Positions 7,568 through 16,281 of a stretch of DNA of 45,387 nt are shown here, in pieces. The stretch is from Myxococcales bacterium (GTDB taxonomy: Bacteria; Myxococcota_A; Polyangia; Polyangiales; Polyangiaceae): the NCBI GenBank assembly GCA_003154095.1, contig PMCK01000486.1, positions 216 to 45,602 on the forward strand, in the 5' to 3' direction. The position numbers were made by a program, and so were the translations under genes. Below the pieces are notes generated by a model, which had not been told where the DNA came from, searched no databases, and saw only the letters and a list, made by a program, of their open reading frames with translations. Position 1 is the stretch's first letter. Every line of letters starts with the position of its first letter.

Positions 7568-10114
7568 TCAATCCACGAAGAGACTTAGTGTTCCAAGAAC
7601 CGTCCGTGGCGCCCCAACAGTGACGTAACGTTCGGGCACCAGGCGCGCTGCAGCCCCGGGGTTCCAATTGGCGCTGTACGTGAACTCGCTGTCGTACCAA
7701 TGCGCGTCGAGCAGATTGAAGACGTCGAGGCCAACCGCCAGTTCCTTTAGGCGTAGTTCCGCGACCAGATCGACGAGAAACACGTCGTGCCCCTGCTGCC
7801 CATAGGGCTGCGGGCGGTCGAACATGCCCGTAAGTGACGCGCCAAAACGACCTGTGAACGGGCGCGATAAGTAGTGAGCAATGGTCGGCGTAAACGCGAG
7901 ATCTTGCCGAATGATGAGCTGGGGAACGTACGGCAGCTTGTCACCCGCTTGATATTGGCTGTCGCTCTGTGTGAACGTTGCCCGCGTGTACGTGCCACTG
8001 CCGCTCGACACGAACCAAGGCACGGGCTTGATGACGAATTCGAGAGCCCCGCCGACTCGCTCGGACGCTGGCACCGGCTCGTTGCGCGTCGTGGCTGCGT
8101 CGAACACCAAGTCATTGTTCAAAGTAGTCCGAAACGCGGATACCGAGGCGTTGAGCGTAGCGGTCGTGTAGCGAAGACCAGCTTCCATCGAACGCACGGT
8201 GGTAAATGGCGTCTTCTCACCATTACCGAGGCTGCGCGCTTGCGGCGAGCGGAAGCCTTCGCCGTAGGAAAGCATCACATGCGTCCCTCGGACGACCGTG
8301 CCGTCAATGGTCATGCGTGGCCCGAAGTGCGTGCCCATTGCGGTGCGAGCCTGGCCGCCTGGGCTCGGAGGGCGCAGTGTTCGCGCAAAAGCATTCGGAT
8401 CGGAACCAGAGCGCGACTCAGTTGCCGGAGTGTTGTCCTGCACATTATAGGCAAGCCCGTCCACACGCAGGCCTGCGCGCACCTTGACCCACGACAGCGG
8501 CACTACGGCCAAGTCCAACCAACCGGCAGCGTCCATCGCACGGATCTTGGCGTCCACGATGGTATCCAAGACCTTCTGGTTGGAACCGATGTTCCGCTGA
8601 CTCTGATTGATCCAGTCATTGCGTGCCGATACGCCCGCCTCAATGGAGTCGTGTTCAGATAACCAATGAATCGCGCGCCGAAAATGACCAGTTAGCCCTA
8701 GTGTCGTGGATTCATTGATGAGCTGAGTGGTGTCGCCGTTAGTTGGATCGAGCAGGTAACCGGTGTAGTTTTGCTTGAGCTCGAGCCCGCGCTGGGCGAA
8801 GTAGGGCGTGATTGCCCAGTCAGAATTCTCACCAACGCCACGGTACTCGGTGACCAGCTGGTACCTCGAGGAGAAGCCGCCCTGATCGACTCCATACGTG
8901 CCGAAACGACTAATACGACCGGATTCGAGGTCCCGAAGGCTCACGACACCGGGAGAATCGAATTTGCCAGCGTACCCGGTGGCAAGCACACGCAGCTGGC
9001 CATCGCCCAGTGGAAACACCTGTTGTGCAATCGCCGAGGTGCGGCTGGCAGCACGGGAAGGCCCAAACCCGTCCGTGGACTGCGCCTCGAATGCCGCAAA
9101 CGATCCGGGAGCGGCATTTTCACGATGGTACGCAAGAAATATTCGTCGTTCACCAAATGAGCCAGTGGTTCCCTTGGCAGTGATCCCTGGTTCCCGATAG
9201 CCGAGGTCATACCGAATCGTGCCCGCAACGGCAAAGTCGCCTTGTTCGGGGCTGTAGTTGCCGGGGAGCACCGTGATGCGCGACACCACCTCGGGCATCA
9301 CGAAGTGAAGATCGGCGTAGCCCTGACCGTGAATATTCGACACCTCGTTGACGGGCGCTCCGCCCACCCAGAACTCAAGATCTTGCCCGTGCACAGCATC
9401 GAAACCCCGATAAAACACCTGGTAGGCTTTGCCTTGGCCGCTGTGCTGAGTAATGAAGACTCCAGGAACCACCTGAAGCAGATCGCCGCCCGTTCGATGC
9501 GGTGCTGCCTGAATTACGTCTTGCCCGCGCGTGGTCTCGGATGCACTTCGTGGAGGCGTGGTTCGTTCGCCGATGACGCGCACTTCTTGATGCTCGTCTT
9601 CACCATGACCGAGTGGTGTCACGGGTTCGACCGGTGAACTTGTAGTGTCCGTTCTTTTGGTTGTTGCGGCACTCTTGGCGTTGCCTTGCTCGCGTTCATG
9701 CGGCGCCACAGGCGCGTCGGAATCTAGCGGCCCTTTTGACTCGCCCCGAAACCGAACCACTGCACGCACCTTGGCGGATACTGGCACGCCCTCGTTGCGC
9801 GCCGGCGTAAACGTCCAACGTTTGGCTGCAGCAATAGCTGCTTCGTCGAAGTCAGCGCCCAGGCTTACTTCCACCTCGACTTCCGTAACAAGCCCCTCAG
9901 ACGAGATGGTCAATATCACCGGCACGACGACATCGTGTTCGGCGCGTACACCGCTTGGCCATGTTGGCGGAGGTTCTTCTAGCGGTACTGGCTTATCGAG
10001 CTCGTGTCCGTTTGCTGCCAGTGGCCAAAGAGTAACAATGGCCACCAGCGGTATGCGGGAGCACCAAGCACGCTTGAGCAGGGCAGCAATGGTCAACGCG
10101 CGGCACGGTAGCAC
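7568..10114 (-). CDS. TonB-dependent receptor with N-terminal TonB C-terminal-like domain (copy 1)
   Basis: About 848 residues; the start is a GTG. After a signal sequence, residues about 50-125 form a TonB C-terminal-type domain (G-L-V-T-E-V..., FDEAAIAAAKRWTFTPA). A linker follows, then the plug (about 190-300, with DLLQVVPGVFITQHSG and VFYRGFDAVHGQDLEFWVGG) and a 22-strand barrel to the C-terminus (TYSANWNPGAA, ...GTLSLFVD). Fusions of TonB-type domains to receptors are known in Myxococcota. The gene is divergent from nikR, so Ni or a Ni complex is a candidate substrate, but no ligand motif proves it. It heads the unit with lipoproteins B1 and A1. Confidence 0.85.
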   Translation of the reverse strand: MLPCRALTIAALLKRAWCSRIPLVAIVTLWPLAANGHELDKPVPLEEPPPTWPSGVRAEHDVVVPVILTISSEGLVTEVEVEVSLGADFDEAAIAAAKRWTFTPARNEGVPVSAKVRAVVRFRGESKGPLDSDAPVAPHEREQGNAKSAATTKRTDTTSSPVEPVTPLGHGEDEHQEVRVIGERTTPPRSASETTRGQDVIQAAPHRTGGDLLQVVPGVFITQHSGQGKAYQVFYRGFDAVHGQDLEFWVGGAPVNEVSNIHGQGYADLHFVMPEVVSRITVLPGNYSPEQGDFAVAGTIRYDLGYREPGITAKGTTGSFGERRIFLAYHRENAAPGSFAAFEAQSTDGFGPSRAASRTSAIAQQVFPLGDGQLRVLATGYAGKFDSPGVVSLRDLESGRISRFGTYGVDQGGFSSRYQLVTEYRGVGENSDWAITPYFAQRGLELKQNYTGYLLDPTNGDTTQLINESTTLGLTGHFRRAIHWLSEHDSIEAGVSARNDWINQSQRNIGSNQKVLDTIVDAKIRAMDAAGWLDLAVVPLSWVKVRAGLRVDGLAYNVQDNTPATESRSGSDPNAFARTLRPPSPGGQARTAMGTHFGPRMTIDGTVVRGTHVMLSYGEGFRSPQARSLGNGEKTPFTTVRSMEAGLRYTTATLNASVSAFRTTLNNDLVFDAATTRNEPVPASERVGGALEFVIKPVPWFVSSGSGTYTRATFTQSDSQYQAGDKLPYVPQLIIRQDLAFTPTIAHYLSRPFTGRFGASLTGMFDRPQPYGQQGHDVFLVDLVAELRLKELAVGLDVFNLLDAHWYDSEFTYSANWNPGAAARLVPERYVTVGAPRTVLGTLSLFVD

Positions 10115-10128
10115 GCAAATTTACAAGT

Positions 10129-10206
10129 GTGCCACTCGATTCGTCGGCACGACCGATAGCGAGGGGGCTACCCGACGCTGCACAAGTTGCCTTCACCAAG
10201 TGGCAC
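10129..10206. promoter_or_regulatory. candidate operator region between receptor 1 and nikR
   Basis: GTGCC-N12-GGCAC forms an inverted repeat at 10129-10150, and GTGGCAC (inverse of GTGCCAC) lies at 10200-10206. The same heptamer GTGCCAC occurs twice before the receptor at 12757. Because nikR itself starts at 10305, these may be NikR sites. They do not match the E. coli NikR box, so the assignment is inference only. Confidence 0.3.
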
Positions 10207-10304
10207 TCAGCGCTATCGAAAATGAACGCCCCGTCATCGTAACGCCTCCGTCACAGCGGCCTTCTGTTTGCAATGACTGGCGCACTAGCCGGGAGGGCTC
10301 TGCA

Positions 10305-10868
10305 ATGATAGAGTCGGGCCAAATGAAGGAAGACTTAGTCCGATTTGGTGTAGCGATGGAGGCCAATCTCGTAGACGAGCTCGACGCGCTTGCCAAGTCA
10401 CGCGATTGCAATCGTTCAGAGCTGCTGCGCGACTTGGCACGTGCCGAACTGAGTCGTACCAAGCTGGACGACAAGGTCCCTGCGTTTGCCGCGATCACTC
10501 TCGTTTACAACCATCACGTGCGCGAATTGTCAGAGCGGTTGACTACTCTTCAGCACGACCTTGGGGAACAAGTGCGCGCAACAATGCATGTGCACCTGAA
10601 CCACGAGCATTGCATGGAGATGATCGTCATGCGCGGGCGTTCGGACCAATTGAAAGAGGTCACGAGCCGCATGATTGGAACTCGGGGGGTTATCCAAGGC
10701 GCCGCTGAGTACGTTGCCGAGGACACATTGACGTTGAGTTCAACGGGCCGCCGTACACAATTCCACGAGCACGATGGGCACGCGCACGCGCATCCCCATA
10801 CGCCCGACCACGTACAGACCGCGAAGGCTCGGCGCCCGGTCAAGCGGGTAATAAGAAAGAAGCGTTAG
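10305..10868 (+). CDS. nikR: nickel-responsive regulator NikR with His-rich tail
   Basis: A 187-residue protein. The ATG at 10305 follows a GGGAGGG ribosome site; a longer frame upstream has no support. Residues 11-50 are a ribbon-helix-helix DNA-binding domain (VRFGVAMEANLVDELDALAK, NRSELLRDL). The C-terminal ACT-like domain keeps the square-planar nickel ligands at positions equivalent to E. coli His76, His87, His89 and Cys95: His84, His95, His97 and Cys103 (MHVHLNHEHC). A tail of about 40 residues adds eight or more His (HEHDGHAHAHPH) and a basic end, longer than the usual NikR of about 135 residues. It should repress nickel-uptake genes when Ni is sufficient; the flanking receptor, permease and ECF genes are plausible targets. 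Confidence 0.93.
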   Translation: MIESGQMKEDLVRFGVAMEANLVDELDALAKSRDCNRSELLRDLARAELSRTKLDDKVPAFAAITLVYNHHVRELSERLTTLQHDLGEQVRATMHVHLNHEHCMEMIVMRGRSDQLKEVTSRMIGTRGVIQGAAEYVAEDTLTLSSTGRRTQFHEHDGHAHAHPHTPDHVQTAKARRPVKRVIRKKR

Positions 10869-10869
10869 C

Positions 10870-10935
10870 CTTGGGGCGCCGGCGGTAGCGCGCGCCAGAC
10901 TTTCACAAGCGCGCATTTGCGCATGCCTCCCCAAG
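10870..10935. other. palindrome-rich, possibly structured element after nikR
   Basis: An outer inverted pair, CTTGGGG (10870-10876) and CCCCAAG (10929-10935), encloses GC-rich palindromes including GCGCATTTGCGC. Further downstream are TGCGCC-N10-GGCGCA and TGGCA-N6-TGCCA. It could be a nikR terminator without a T-run, or a leader structure of the nickel permease gene. Confidence 0.3.
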
Positions 10936-11083
10936 CATAGGTCACGGTGCGCCCCGCGAGCGCGGCGCAATCAGATGGCACGAGTTTGCCAACACGTGCT
11001 ACTACAAGGTCCATGCGCTCTCGATGCCAAAGGTTGTGCTTCAGTCCTACACAATGGCACCTTGCGGTCGGAGATTGCGTTCG

Positions 11084-11848
11084 ATGACTCCAGCACTTGT
11101 CGGTGCACTAGCTGGTTTGATGCACGTGGTGTCCGGGCCTGACCATTTGGTAGCTGTTGCGCCACTCGCCATTCGGAAGCCCGCCCTTGGATTGCGCGTG
11201 GGCACCGCCTGGGGCCTTGGGCATGCAACGGGTGTGATTGCTCTCGGATTGCTTGGAGTGGCCGCTCGATCATTTATCAACATCGACCGCATTTCCGATT
11301 GGTCTGAAGTCTTGGTTGGTGGCGTGCTCATTGGAATAGGCGTCTGGGCGCTGTGGCAATCTCGCAAGGTGGTCTTGCACCGACATCCCCATGTTCATGC
11401 GCCAAGTCAGGTGGATTCGTCCAATCGTCCCCATGAGCATCTTCACGTTCACGTGGCAAATGAATCGCACTCCGAGATCGCGCATCGTCATCACAAGCGA
11501 AGCGCTTACGGTATCGGCATTTTGCACGGTGCAGCCGGGACAGGACATCTTCTCGGTGTAGTGCCGGCCCTAGCGCTTGCTCCGCGTCAGGGGCTGGCGT
11601 ACTTGTTCTCGTACGCTGTAGCCGCCGTTGCCGCCATGGCAGGTTTTGGCTGGCTCATGGGCACCATAGGGCACCGGCTTTCTCCGCAGCTTTTGTGCAA
11701 CTTCATGCGCCTACTGGGTGTCGTGGCGGTCGGTATAGGCGTCTATTGGGTTGCGTCAGGATGGCCCGAGGCAGCTAGTTCAAGCGCATCCAGAAACGCG
11801 GAGCCGTCTGTGACGCTAGTGAAGCTGGAACACGATGGGAATCGTTAG
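11084..11848 (+). CDS. NicO/HupE-type nickel (or cobalt) permease
   Basis: About 254 residues and six or so hydrophobic segments. The first helix carries LMHVVSGPDHLVAVAPLA, an H-x5-DH variant of the Ni/Co permease signature, followed by WGLGHATGV. A His-rich cytoplasmic or periplasmic loop (LHRHPHVHAP, HEHLHVHVANESHS, HRHHKR) sits near residues 105-155, as in NicO/RcnA-like proteins. The second half repeats a similar motif (HGAAGTGHLLGVVPALAL). The ATG at 11084 starts close to the first helix; in-frame starts at 11024 and 11054 are possible. It lies after nikR on the same strand. Uptake is more likely than efflux in this context, but direction is not proven. Confidence 0.75.
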   Translation: MTPALVGALAGLMHVVSGPDHLVAVAPLAIRKPALGLRVGTAWGLGHATGVIALGLLGVAARSFINIDRISDWSEVLVGGVLIGIGVWALWQSRKVVLHRHPHVHAPSQVDSSNRPHEHLHVHVANESHSEIAHRHHKRSAYGIGILHGAAGTGHLLGVVPALALAPRQGLAYLFSYAVAAVAAMAGFGWLMGTIGHRLSPQLLCNFMRLLGVVAVGIGVYWVASGWPEAASSSASRNAEPSVTLVKLEHDGNR

Positions 11849-12628
11849 GTCGAGGGCTGCACGCGGACGTGGCAAGGGAAGTGACCGACGTACCGCCTTG
11901 ACTGCCGCTTCATCCAAGTCCGTGTGACCCGAGCTTCGAGCAATTTCGAGCGACGGAGTTAGGGCATCTGACGCAAAGTAAAGCCGCACATAGACCGTGC
12001 CTTCCAGGCCGGCGTGGCGTGCCGCCGACGGATACCTCACCTGACGCTGGATCGCCCCACGAATGGCACCGAATAGACCGGCATCAGAATCGGAAACGGC
12101 TGCGCCCGTTGAACCTGCTGCATCACGCGACGAGCGACTCTCGCGACTTGACGCGACTTGAGCCGTTCCCAGAGAAACGCCATTGCCGTTGCCATTTCGG
12201 TTTACATCTTGAATCGGCGCCACTTGAGTTGAGTTGGAACCCACGAGCGGTTCCGCAAGTGCATTCTGACTGTCGTTCAGAAGCGCTGGCGTTTCGGGAC
12301 CCGGCAATGGCTCCGTCGTCTTTTCCGAAGACACGTCGGAAGTCGTTTCTGGGTGTGCTTGCGTGGCTACCTTGGCTCGGTTCGAATCGATGGAAGCGGC
12401 GAGTGGTTCCTTGCGGCCGATCCCAAGATTGAAGTCCGCTGAATGATTGGACAGCTCGGCCTCAGGCAGCGAGGTGACAACACTTTCCAATGCGATGGGC
12501 ACGCCGTGTAAACCCACGAAGTCGCTGCGCGCTACGCGGTGTGGTTGTCCAACGGCAAATACAACAATCCCTATCATGGCACACGCATGTAAGAGACCGG
12601 ACGCTATGAGTGCTTGAACTTCGTGCAA
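11816..12628 (-). CDS. tonB: TonB-family energy transducer
   Basis: About 270 residues: one N-terminal membrane helix (ALIASGLLHACAMIGIVVFAV), a long flexible Pro/Ser/Glu-rich periplasmic spacer, and a C-terminal TonB domain (VRYPSAARHAGLEGTVYVRLYF, TDLDEAAVKAVRRSLPLPRP). The frame is open up to an ATG at 12775, but that would overlap the divergent receptor gene. The TTG at 12628 (or 12676) puts the membrane helix near the N-terminus as expected. No adjacent exbB/exbD is seen, so it must borrow ExbBD encoded elsewhere. It overlaps the permease stop by 33 bases, convergently. It is a likely partner of the receptors at 12757 and 16802. Confidence 0.85.
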   Translation of the reverse strand: MHEVQALIASGLLHACAMIGIVVFAVGQPHRVARSDFVGLHGVPIALESVVTSLPEAELSNHSADFNLGIGRKEPLAASIDSNRAKVATQAHPETTSDVSSEKTTEPLPGPETPALLNDSQNALAEPLVGSNSTQVAPIQDVNRNGNGNGVSLGTAQVASSRESRSSRDAAGSTGAAVSDSDAGLFGAIRGAIQRQVRYPSAARHAGLEGTVYVRLYFASDALTPSLEIARSSGHTDLDEAAVKAVRRSLPLPRPRAALDLTIPIVFQLH

Positions 12629-12714
12629 TCTATTTCGTTCACTACGACAACTGGAGATCCACTCGATGACAGACAATTTTGCACTTGCGACTACCGGTCC
12701 ACCATGATAGCCGG

Positions 12715-12742
12715 GTGCCACGGTTATACATACACGTGCCAC
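12715..12742. repeat. direct repeat of GTGCCAC before receptor 3
   Basis: GTGCCAC at 12715-12721 and 12736-12742, 21 bases apart start to start (two helical turns), in the short divergent region between tonB and the receptor at 12757. It shares the heptamer with the nikR/receptor 1 intergenic region. A possible regulator site, by inference. Confidence 0.3.
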
Positions 12743-12756
12743 GCAAGGAAATCGAA

Positions 12757-15054
12757 ATGTTACGCACTTCGTCATTGGGTATTTTGGCAGGTCTTTTGCT
12801 CACGTCGCTGGCTGCGGCTCAGGGCCCGGCTCCGGAAGTTCCACAATCCGCCTCGTCTGATCCTGCATCAACTCCGCAAACTGGTGAAAGCAACGCAACC
12901 GCAACCGAGACTCATCCGGCGGCGCCTTCACCAAGCGCTCCCGGGAAGCCGCAAGACACTTTCAACCCGCCCGGTGCGGCGCCAGCGCCGGCTAGTTCAG
13001 CTCAGGTTGCACCGACTACAACGAAGCCTGCTTTGGCAAAGACAGAGACCACGCAATCTCCGCCAGGACAAGGCGCCGCACCTGCAAAGTCAGGAATGCT
13101 GAGCCCCATTGTCGTTACGGCGAGCAAGATTGCAGAGCCCCAAAGCGAAGTTACGCAAAGCGTGCGCACCGTCGATGAAGAGGACATTGCCGTTCGCCCG
13201 AGCAACCAGCGCAATGCGTCCGAGCTGATTCGGTACGAACCAGGTGTCTTCATTAGCCCCTTGTCACGCAATGACGCCAACTGGGGCTCTTATGGAGGCC
13301 TCGGGCCGAAATACAACACGTATCTGCTCGACGGGCTGCCGATTGACGCCTTCGTAGACACGATGAGCCTCGACCCTTGGGCGTTCGAGCGGGTGGAGAG
13401 CCAGCGCGGCCCGGCGTCGGTGATGTATTCGAATTACCTGAGTGCGGATTTCGCTGGCCAGCAGTCGCCGCTGGCGGGCACGACGAACTTCATCCTGCAC
13501 AATCGCGTCGAAGAGAAGCGCACGCGACTTTCGCTTGGGGCAGGTTCGTACCGCACGCTCGAGGGGCGAGCTTACCACCAGGATCACGCGGGAAACCTGA
13601 GTTACTTCTTCGGTGCAACCTACGAGCAATCGAATTACACGAACTATGGAGCCAACCCGTCTTGGCTCAACATGCTCCACGATCCAGCGTATCAGAAGAC
13701 CAAGGCATACGGCAAGATCGCCTATTTCTTTGGACGCGACGACCATTATGTGTCGCTGTTCGGGCATCACACATCGCACACGGGTGATGTGGGGCGGCGC
13801 AATCGGGATTTTGACAACGCGTACGACACCGTCAACCTCTCGTACAACAACCGCATCGACCCTAACGTCAATAGCCAGATGAAGATCGGCCTTCGTCACT
13901 ACGACCGGCGCTGGGGTGAGGACTACTACGGCACAAAGGACGCGGCCGGCAATCTCGTACCCAATCAACTGGCGCTTCGCGAGCACGATGGCGTCCGCCA
14001 GAACATCGTGCCAATGGATCTGACGTTCAATATCCGGCATTGGGAGCAAAGCGTGTTCACCGTCGGCTCCGACGCGCAATATGCCTGGTATAGAACGTAC
14101 ACCGAGCCCGACGGAGTCCGCACCACACAGAACCGCGCCAATAGCCTTTCGAGCGGCCTCTTTGCTGAAGAAAAGATCGTTGTCGAGAAGTGGGTTCTGC
14201 GTGCGGGAGGGCGCTTGAGTTACTTGCGTAATCATTTCGACCTCATCGATGGCGGCGCACCGGGGATTGACAGTAATTCTTGGACACGCGGTCTTTGGAG
14301 TGCAGGTGTTCGGTATAACGCGCTCAAGGAACTTGGCGTCTTCGCCAATGCTGGCTCGAGCTTCGTTCCACCATCGGCTAAAGCGGTCGCCGGTACACTC
14401 AGTGCCGCGGATGCGGGTGTGACTGGCCGCAATGGTCAACTCCCGAACCCCAACCTGAAGCCCGAGAGCGGTATCGGTATGGATGTTGGAACCGACGTGC
14501 GTCCAGTAAAAGGACTTGCCCTTGGCGCGCGCGGCTTCTTCAACCAGGCCTCTGACGCCATCATCGACAACCGCGTGAGCGACAACCCGTCGCAAACGCA
14601 ATCCGCCAATTCCGGCAAAGCCCGCAGCTTCGGGCTGGAGTTGTCCGTGGACCACCGCATCGGAAACTATAGTTGGTTCGCAAACTCGACGCTGGTGCGC
14701 TCCCGAACGTCGGGCAACCCCAACCCCGATCAGAACGACACTCAGCTCTCGTTCGTGCCCAACGTGGTTGCCAACGCGGGAATCACCGCACGGCTGCCCG
14801 CGCACTTCACGCTGGCCGTGTTTGCCAATGCCGTTGGCACGTTCTACGACAGCACGTCACGCACAGGCCGAAAGTCGTTTGGCCCATTCGTTGTGCCCAA
14901 CGCACGCATTCAGAAGACGGTTCCTACGCCGGACTTCGACCTGGACTTCATCGTTGCGCTCAACAACTTCATCAACAACAAGTACGACCTGCCATGGCAA
15001 TTCCGTGATCCGGGTTTCAATGGCATGGCCTACGTCCAGATAACGACGGACTAG
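12757..15054 (+). CDS. TonB-dependent outer-membrane receptor (receptor 3)
   Basis: About 765 residues from the ATG at 12757, which has an AAGGA site upstream. A signal peptide (LGILAGLLLTSLAAAQ) is followed by a long Pro/Ala/Thr-rich segment to about residue 120. The plug follows (IVVTASKIAEPQSEVTQSVRTVDEEDI, YEPGVFISPLS, YLLDGLPIDAF, VESQRGPASVMYSNYL), then a beta-barrel. The C-terminus ends YVQITTD, lacking the usual terminal aromatic residue. It is divergent from tonB and first in the + strand run that leads to the ECF transporter genes. The substrate is unknown; Ni/Co complexes are inferred from NikR proximity. Confidence 0.85.
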   Translation: MLRTSSLGILAGLLLTSLAAAQGPAPEVPQSASSDPASTPQTGESNATATETHPAAPSPSAPGKPQDTFNPPGAAPAPASSAQVAPTTTKPALAKTETTQSPPGQGAAPAKSGMLSPIVVTASKIAEPQSEVTQSVRTVDEEDIAVRPSNQRNASELIRYEPGVFISPLSRNDANWGSYGGLGPKYNTYLLDGLPIDAFVDTMSLDPWAFERVESQRGPASVMYSNYLSADFAGQQSPLAGTTNFILHNRVEEKRTRLSLGAGSYRTLEGRAYHQDHAGNLSYFFGATYEQSNYTNYGANPSWLNMLHDPAYQKTKAYGKIAYFFGRDDHYVSLFGHHTSHTGDVGRRNRDFDNAYDTVNLSYNNRIDPNVNSQMKIGLRHYDRRWGEDYYGTKDAAGNLVPNQLALREHDGVRQNIVPMDLTFNIRHWEQSVFTVGSDAQYAWYRTYTEPDGVRTTQNRANSLSSGLFAEEKIVVEKWVLRAGGRLSYLRNHFDLIDGGAPGIDSNSWTRGLWSAGVRYNALKELGVFANAGSSFVPPSAKAVAGTLSAADAGVTGRNGQLPNPNLKPESGIGMDVGTDVRPVKGLALGARGFFNQASDAIIDNRVSDNPSQTQSANSGKARSFGLELSVDHRIGNYSWFANSTLVRSRTSGNPNPDQNDTQLSFVPNVVANAGITARLPAHFTLAVFANAVGTFYDSTSRTGRKSFGPFVVPNARIQKTVPTPDFDLDFIVALNNFINNKYDLPWQFRDPGFNGMAYVQITTD

Positions 15055-15062
15055 GTGCGACA

Positions 15063-15686
15063 ATGCCTGCCCGGCAGTCTCACCCAACAAGCGGCGTTCA
15101 GTGGTTCTGGTGGCTCGCACTGGTCGCCCTGACGCTGTGCGCTGCTAGCGCATGCCGCCACCGGCAGGTGGCTACATCTACGCCGAACGTGTTCGTGGAG
15201 CTCTTTGCCGTCACGTTCGATGCCCAGGGCGTGCGCTATTGGCGCGACAGCCAGCTACTCACACGCCCGAGTGGAACTCCCGAGAACACGGTGCGGGTCC
15301 TCTTGGCGAAGCATGCGAGCGGCACCCGTGATCCGGGCACCGATGCACGCATGCTTCACTCGACGAGTTGGCGCTACGAAGACCAGGGCCGCATCGTGCT
15401 CACGTACCTTGCCTATCTGGCGCCGAACAGCCCGCTCATGTCGGGCGCAGTACGCCTGCGGCTCGAAGACATTCCCGGTCAGGCTCCCACGGATGCGCTT
15501 CATCCGCGGCCGCCGCACATCGCCGAACTCGACGTACTTTCCCATGGCCTACGCCACGTAGCGTTCTTGATGGCACGCGAGCCCGAAGGCGCCTTGGCTC
15601 GCGCGCTCGACCCTGCCGGAAGGGCGTTGCTCTGGCGCCTGACACCCACGGTCGCAGGTCAACTTTCCGCGCCGCAACGACCCTGA
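15063..15686 (+). CDS. hypothetical secreted lipoprotein
   Basis: About 207 residues, starting eight bases after the receptor stop. An N-terminal membrane-type segment (WFWWLALVALTLCAASAC) ends in a lipobox-like Cys. The rest is a single soluble domain with SWRYEDQGRIVLTYLAYLAP in the middle and DVLSHGLRHVAFLMAREP later. I do not recognise the family. Position suggests a periplasmic accessory of the receptors at 12757 or 16802. Confidence 0.65.
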   Translation: MPARQSHPTSGVQWFWWLALVALTLCAASACRHRQVATSTPNVFVELFAVTFDAQGVRYWRDSQLLTRPSGTPENTVRVLLAKHASGTRDPGTDARMLHSTSWRYEDQGRIVLTYLAYLAPNSPLMSGAVRLRLEDIPGQAPTDALHPRPPHIAELDVLSHGLRHVAFLMAREPEGALARALDPAGRALLWRLTPTVAGQLSAPQRP

Positions 15687-15701
15687 AGAATGGAGAATTC
15701 G

Positions 15702-16235
15702 ATGAGATCTTCGATTTTGAATTTGTTGGTTTTGACGTCACTGGTTTCGACAATCGCCTGCGGTAGCAACGATGACGACAAGTCGGCGACGGCTACCGTC
15801 AGCATCAAGAACGACTTCAACAACGCGGAGATGGCGTATCAGCCCCCGTGGACCATCTGTGAATCGTATTACCTCGGACAGCAGTTTGGAAAGCTTGGCC
15901 TTGGTGACACGAGTGATGCGAAGAAAGTCGCTCCAGGGCTCGACAATGTGCTGCTCGTCGCAGCGTGGGACGATGCTTCGTGCAGCCCCGAGAATTCCCT
16001 TCCGCTCGCCAGCAAGAACGAGGAAGAAATCGTCAGCGGGCAGACCCGCACAATTGCTCTCAATATGGCAAACCACCAGGGCCCCTGCCCACCCCAGGGC
16101 GTCGCACCCATTCCAGAAGCCCAATACACGCGCATCTTGGCGCTTTGGCCTTCCTACAATTTCAAACCCTATGCGGAACGAACCGAGAACACCGAGTGCA
16201 CTGGCGACACGACGGATGCTGACGCGGGCAATTGA
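15702..16235 (+). CDS. hypothetical lipoprotein, Cys-containing
   Basis: About 177 residues. The ATG at 15702 follows a GGAGA ribosome site. A signal peptide with lipobox (STIAC) is followed by TVSIKNDFNNAEM and a domain containing five more Cys, including WTICESYYLG, DDASCSPEN and GPCPPQG. It starts like the next protein (V-x-I-x-N) and both may be variants of one fold, presumably stabilised by disulfides or binding metal. No known family was recognised. It lies between the two receptor genes and is probably in their operon. Confidence 0.6.
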   Translation: MRSSILNLLVLTSLVSTIACGSNDDDKSATATVSIKNDFNNAEMAYQPPWTICESYYLGQQFGKLGLGDTSDAKKVAPGLDNVLLVAAWDDASCSPENSLPLASKNEEEIVSGQTRTIALNMANHQGPCPPQGVAPIPEAQYTRILALWPSYNFKPYAERTENTECTGDTTDADAGN

Positions 16236-16281
16236 GCCGTGCTCCGCGTTAGCGAGACGTGGCTGAAGGCCAAGGGCTCAG

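Noticed and set aside
10974-10989. TGGCACGAGTTTGCC as a sigma-54 promoter for the permease gene
   Set aside because: The GG to GC spacing is nine bases instead of the required ten.
13264-14805. 513-codon minus-strand open frame opposite receptor 3
   Set aside because: Its translation is rich in Arg, Val and His without any domain, while the plus strand clearly encodes a TonB receptor.
15055-15063. GTGCGACAA, equal to one arm of the copper palindrome
   Set aside because: It lies between two closely spaced genes of one operon, and the second arm matches at only two of nine positions. Chance occurrence is likely.
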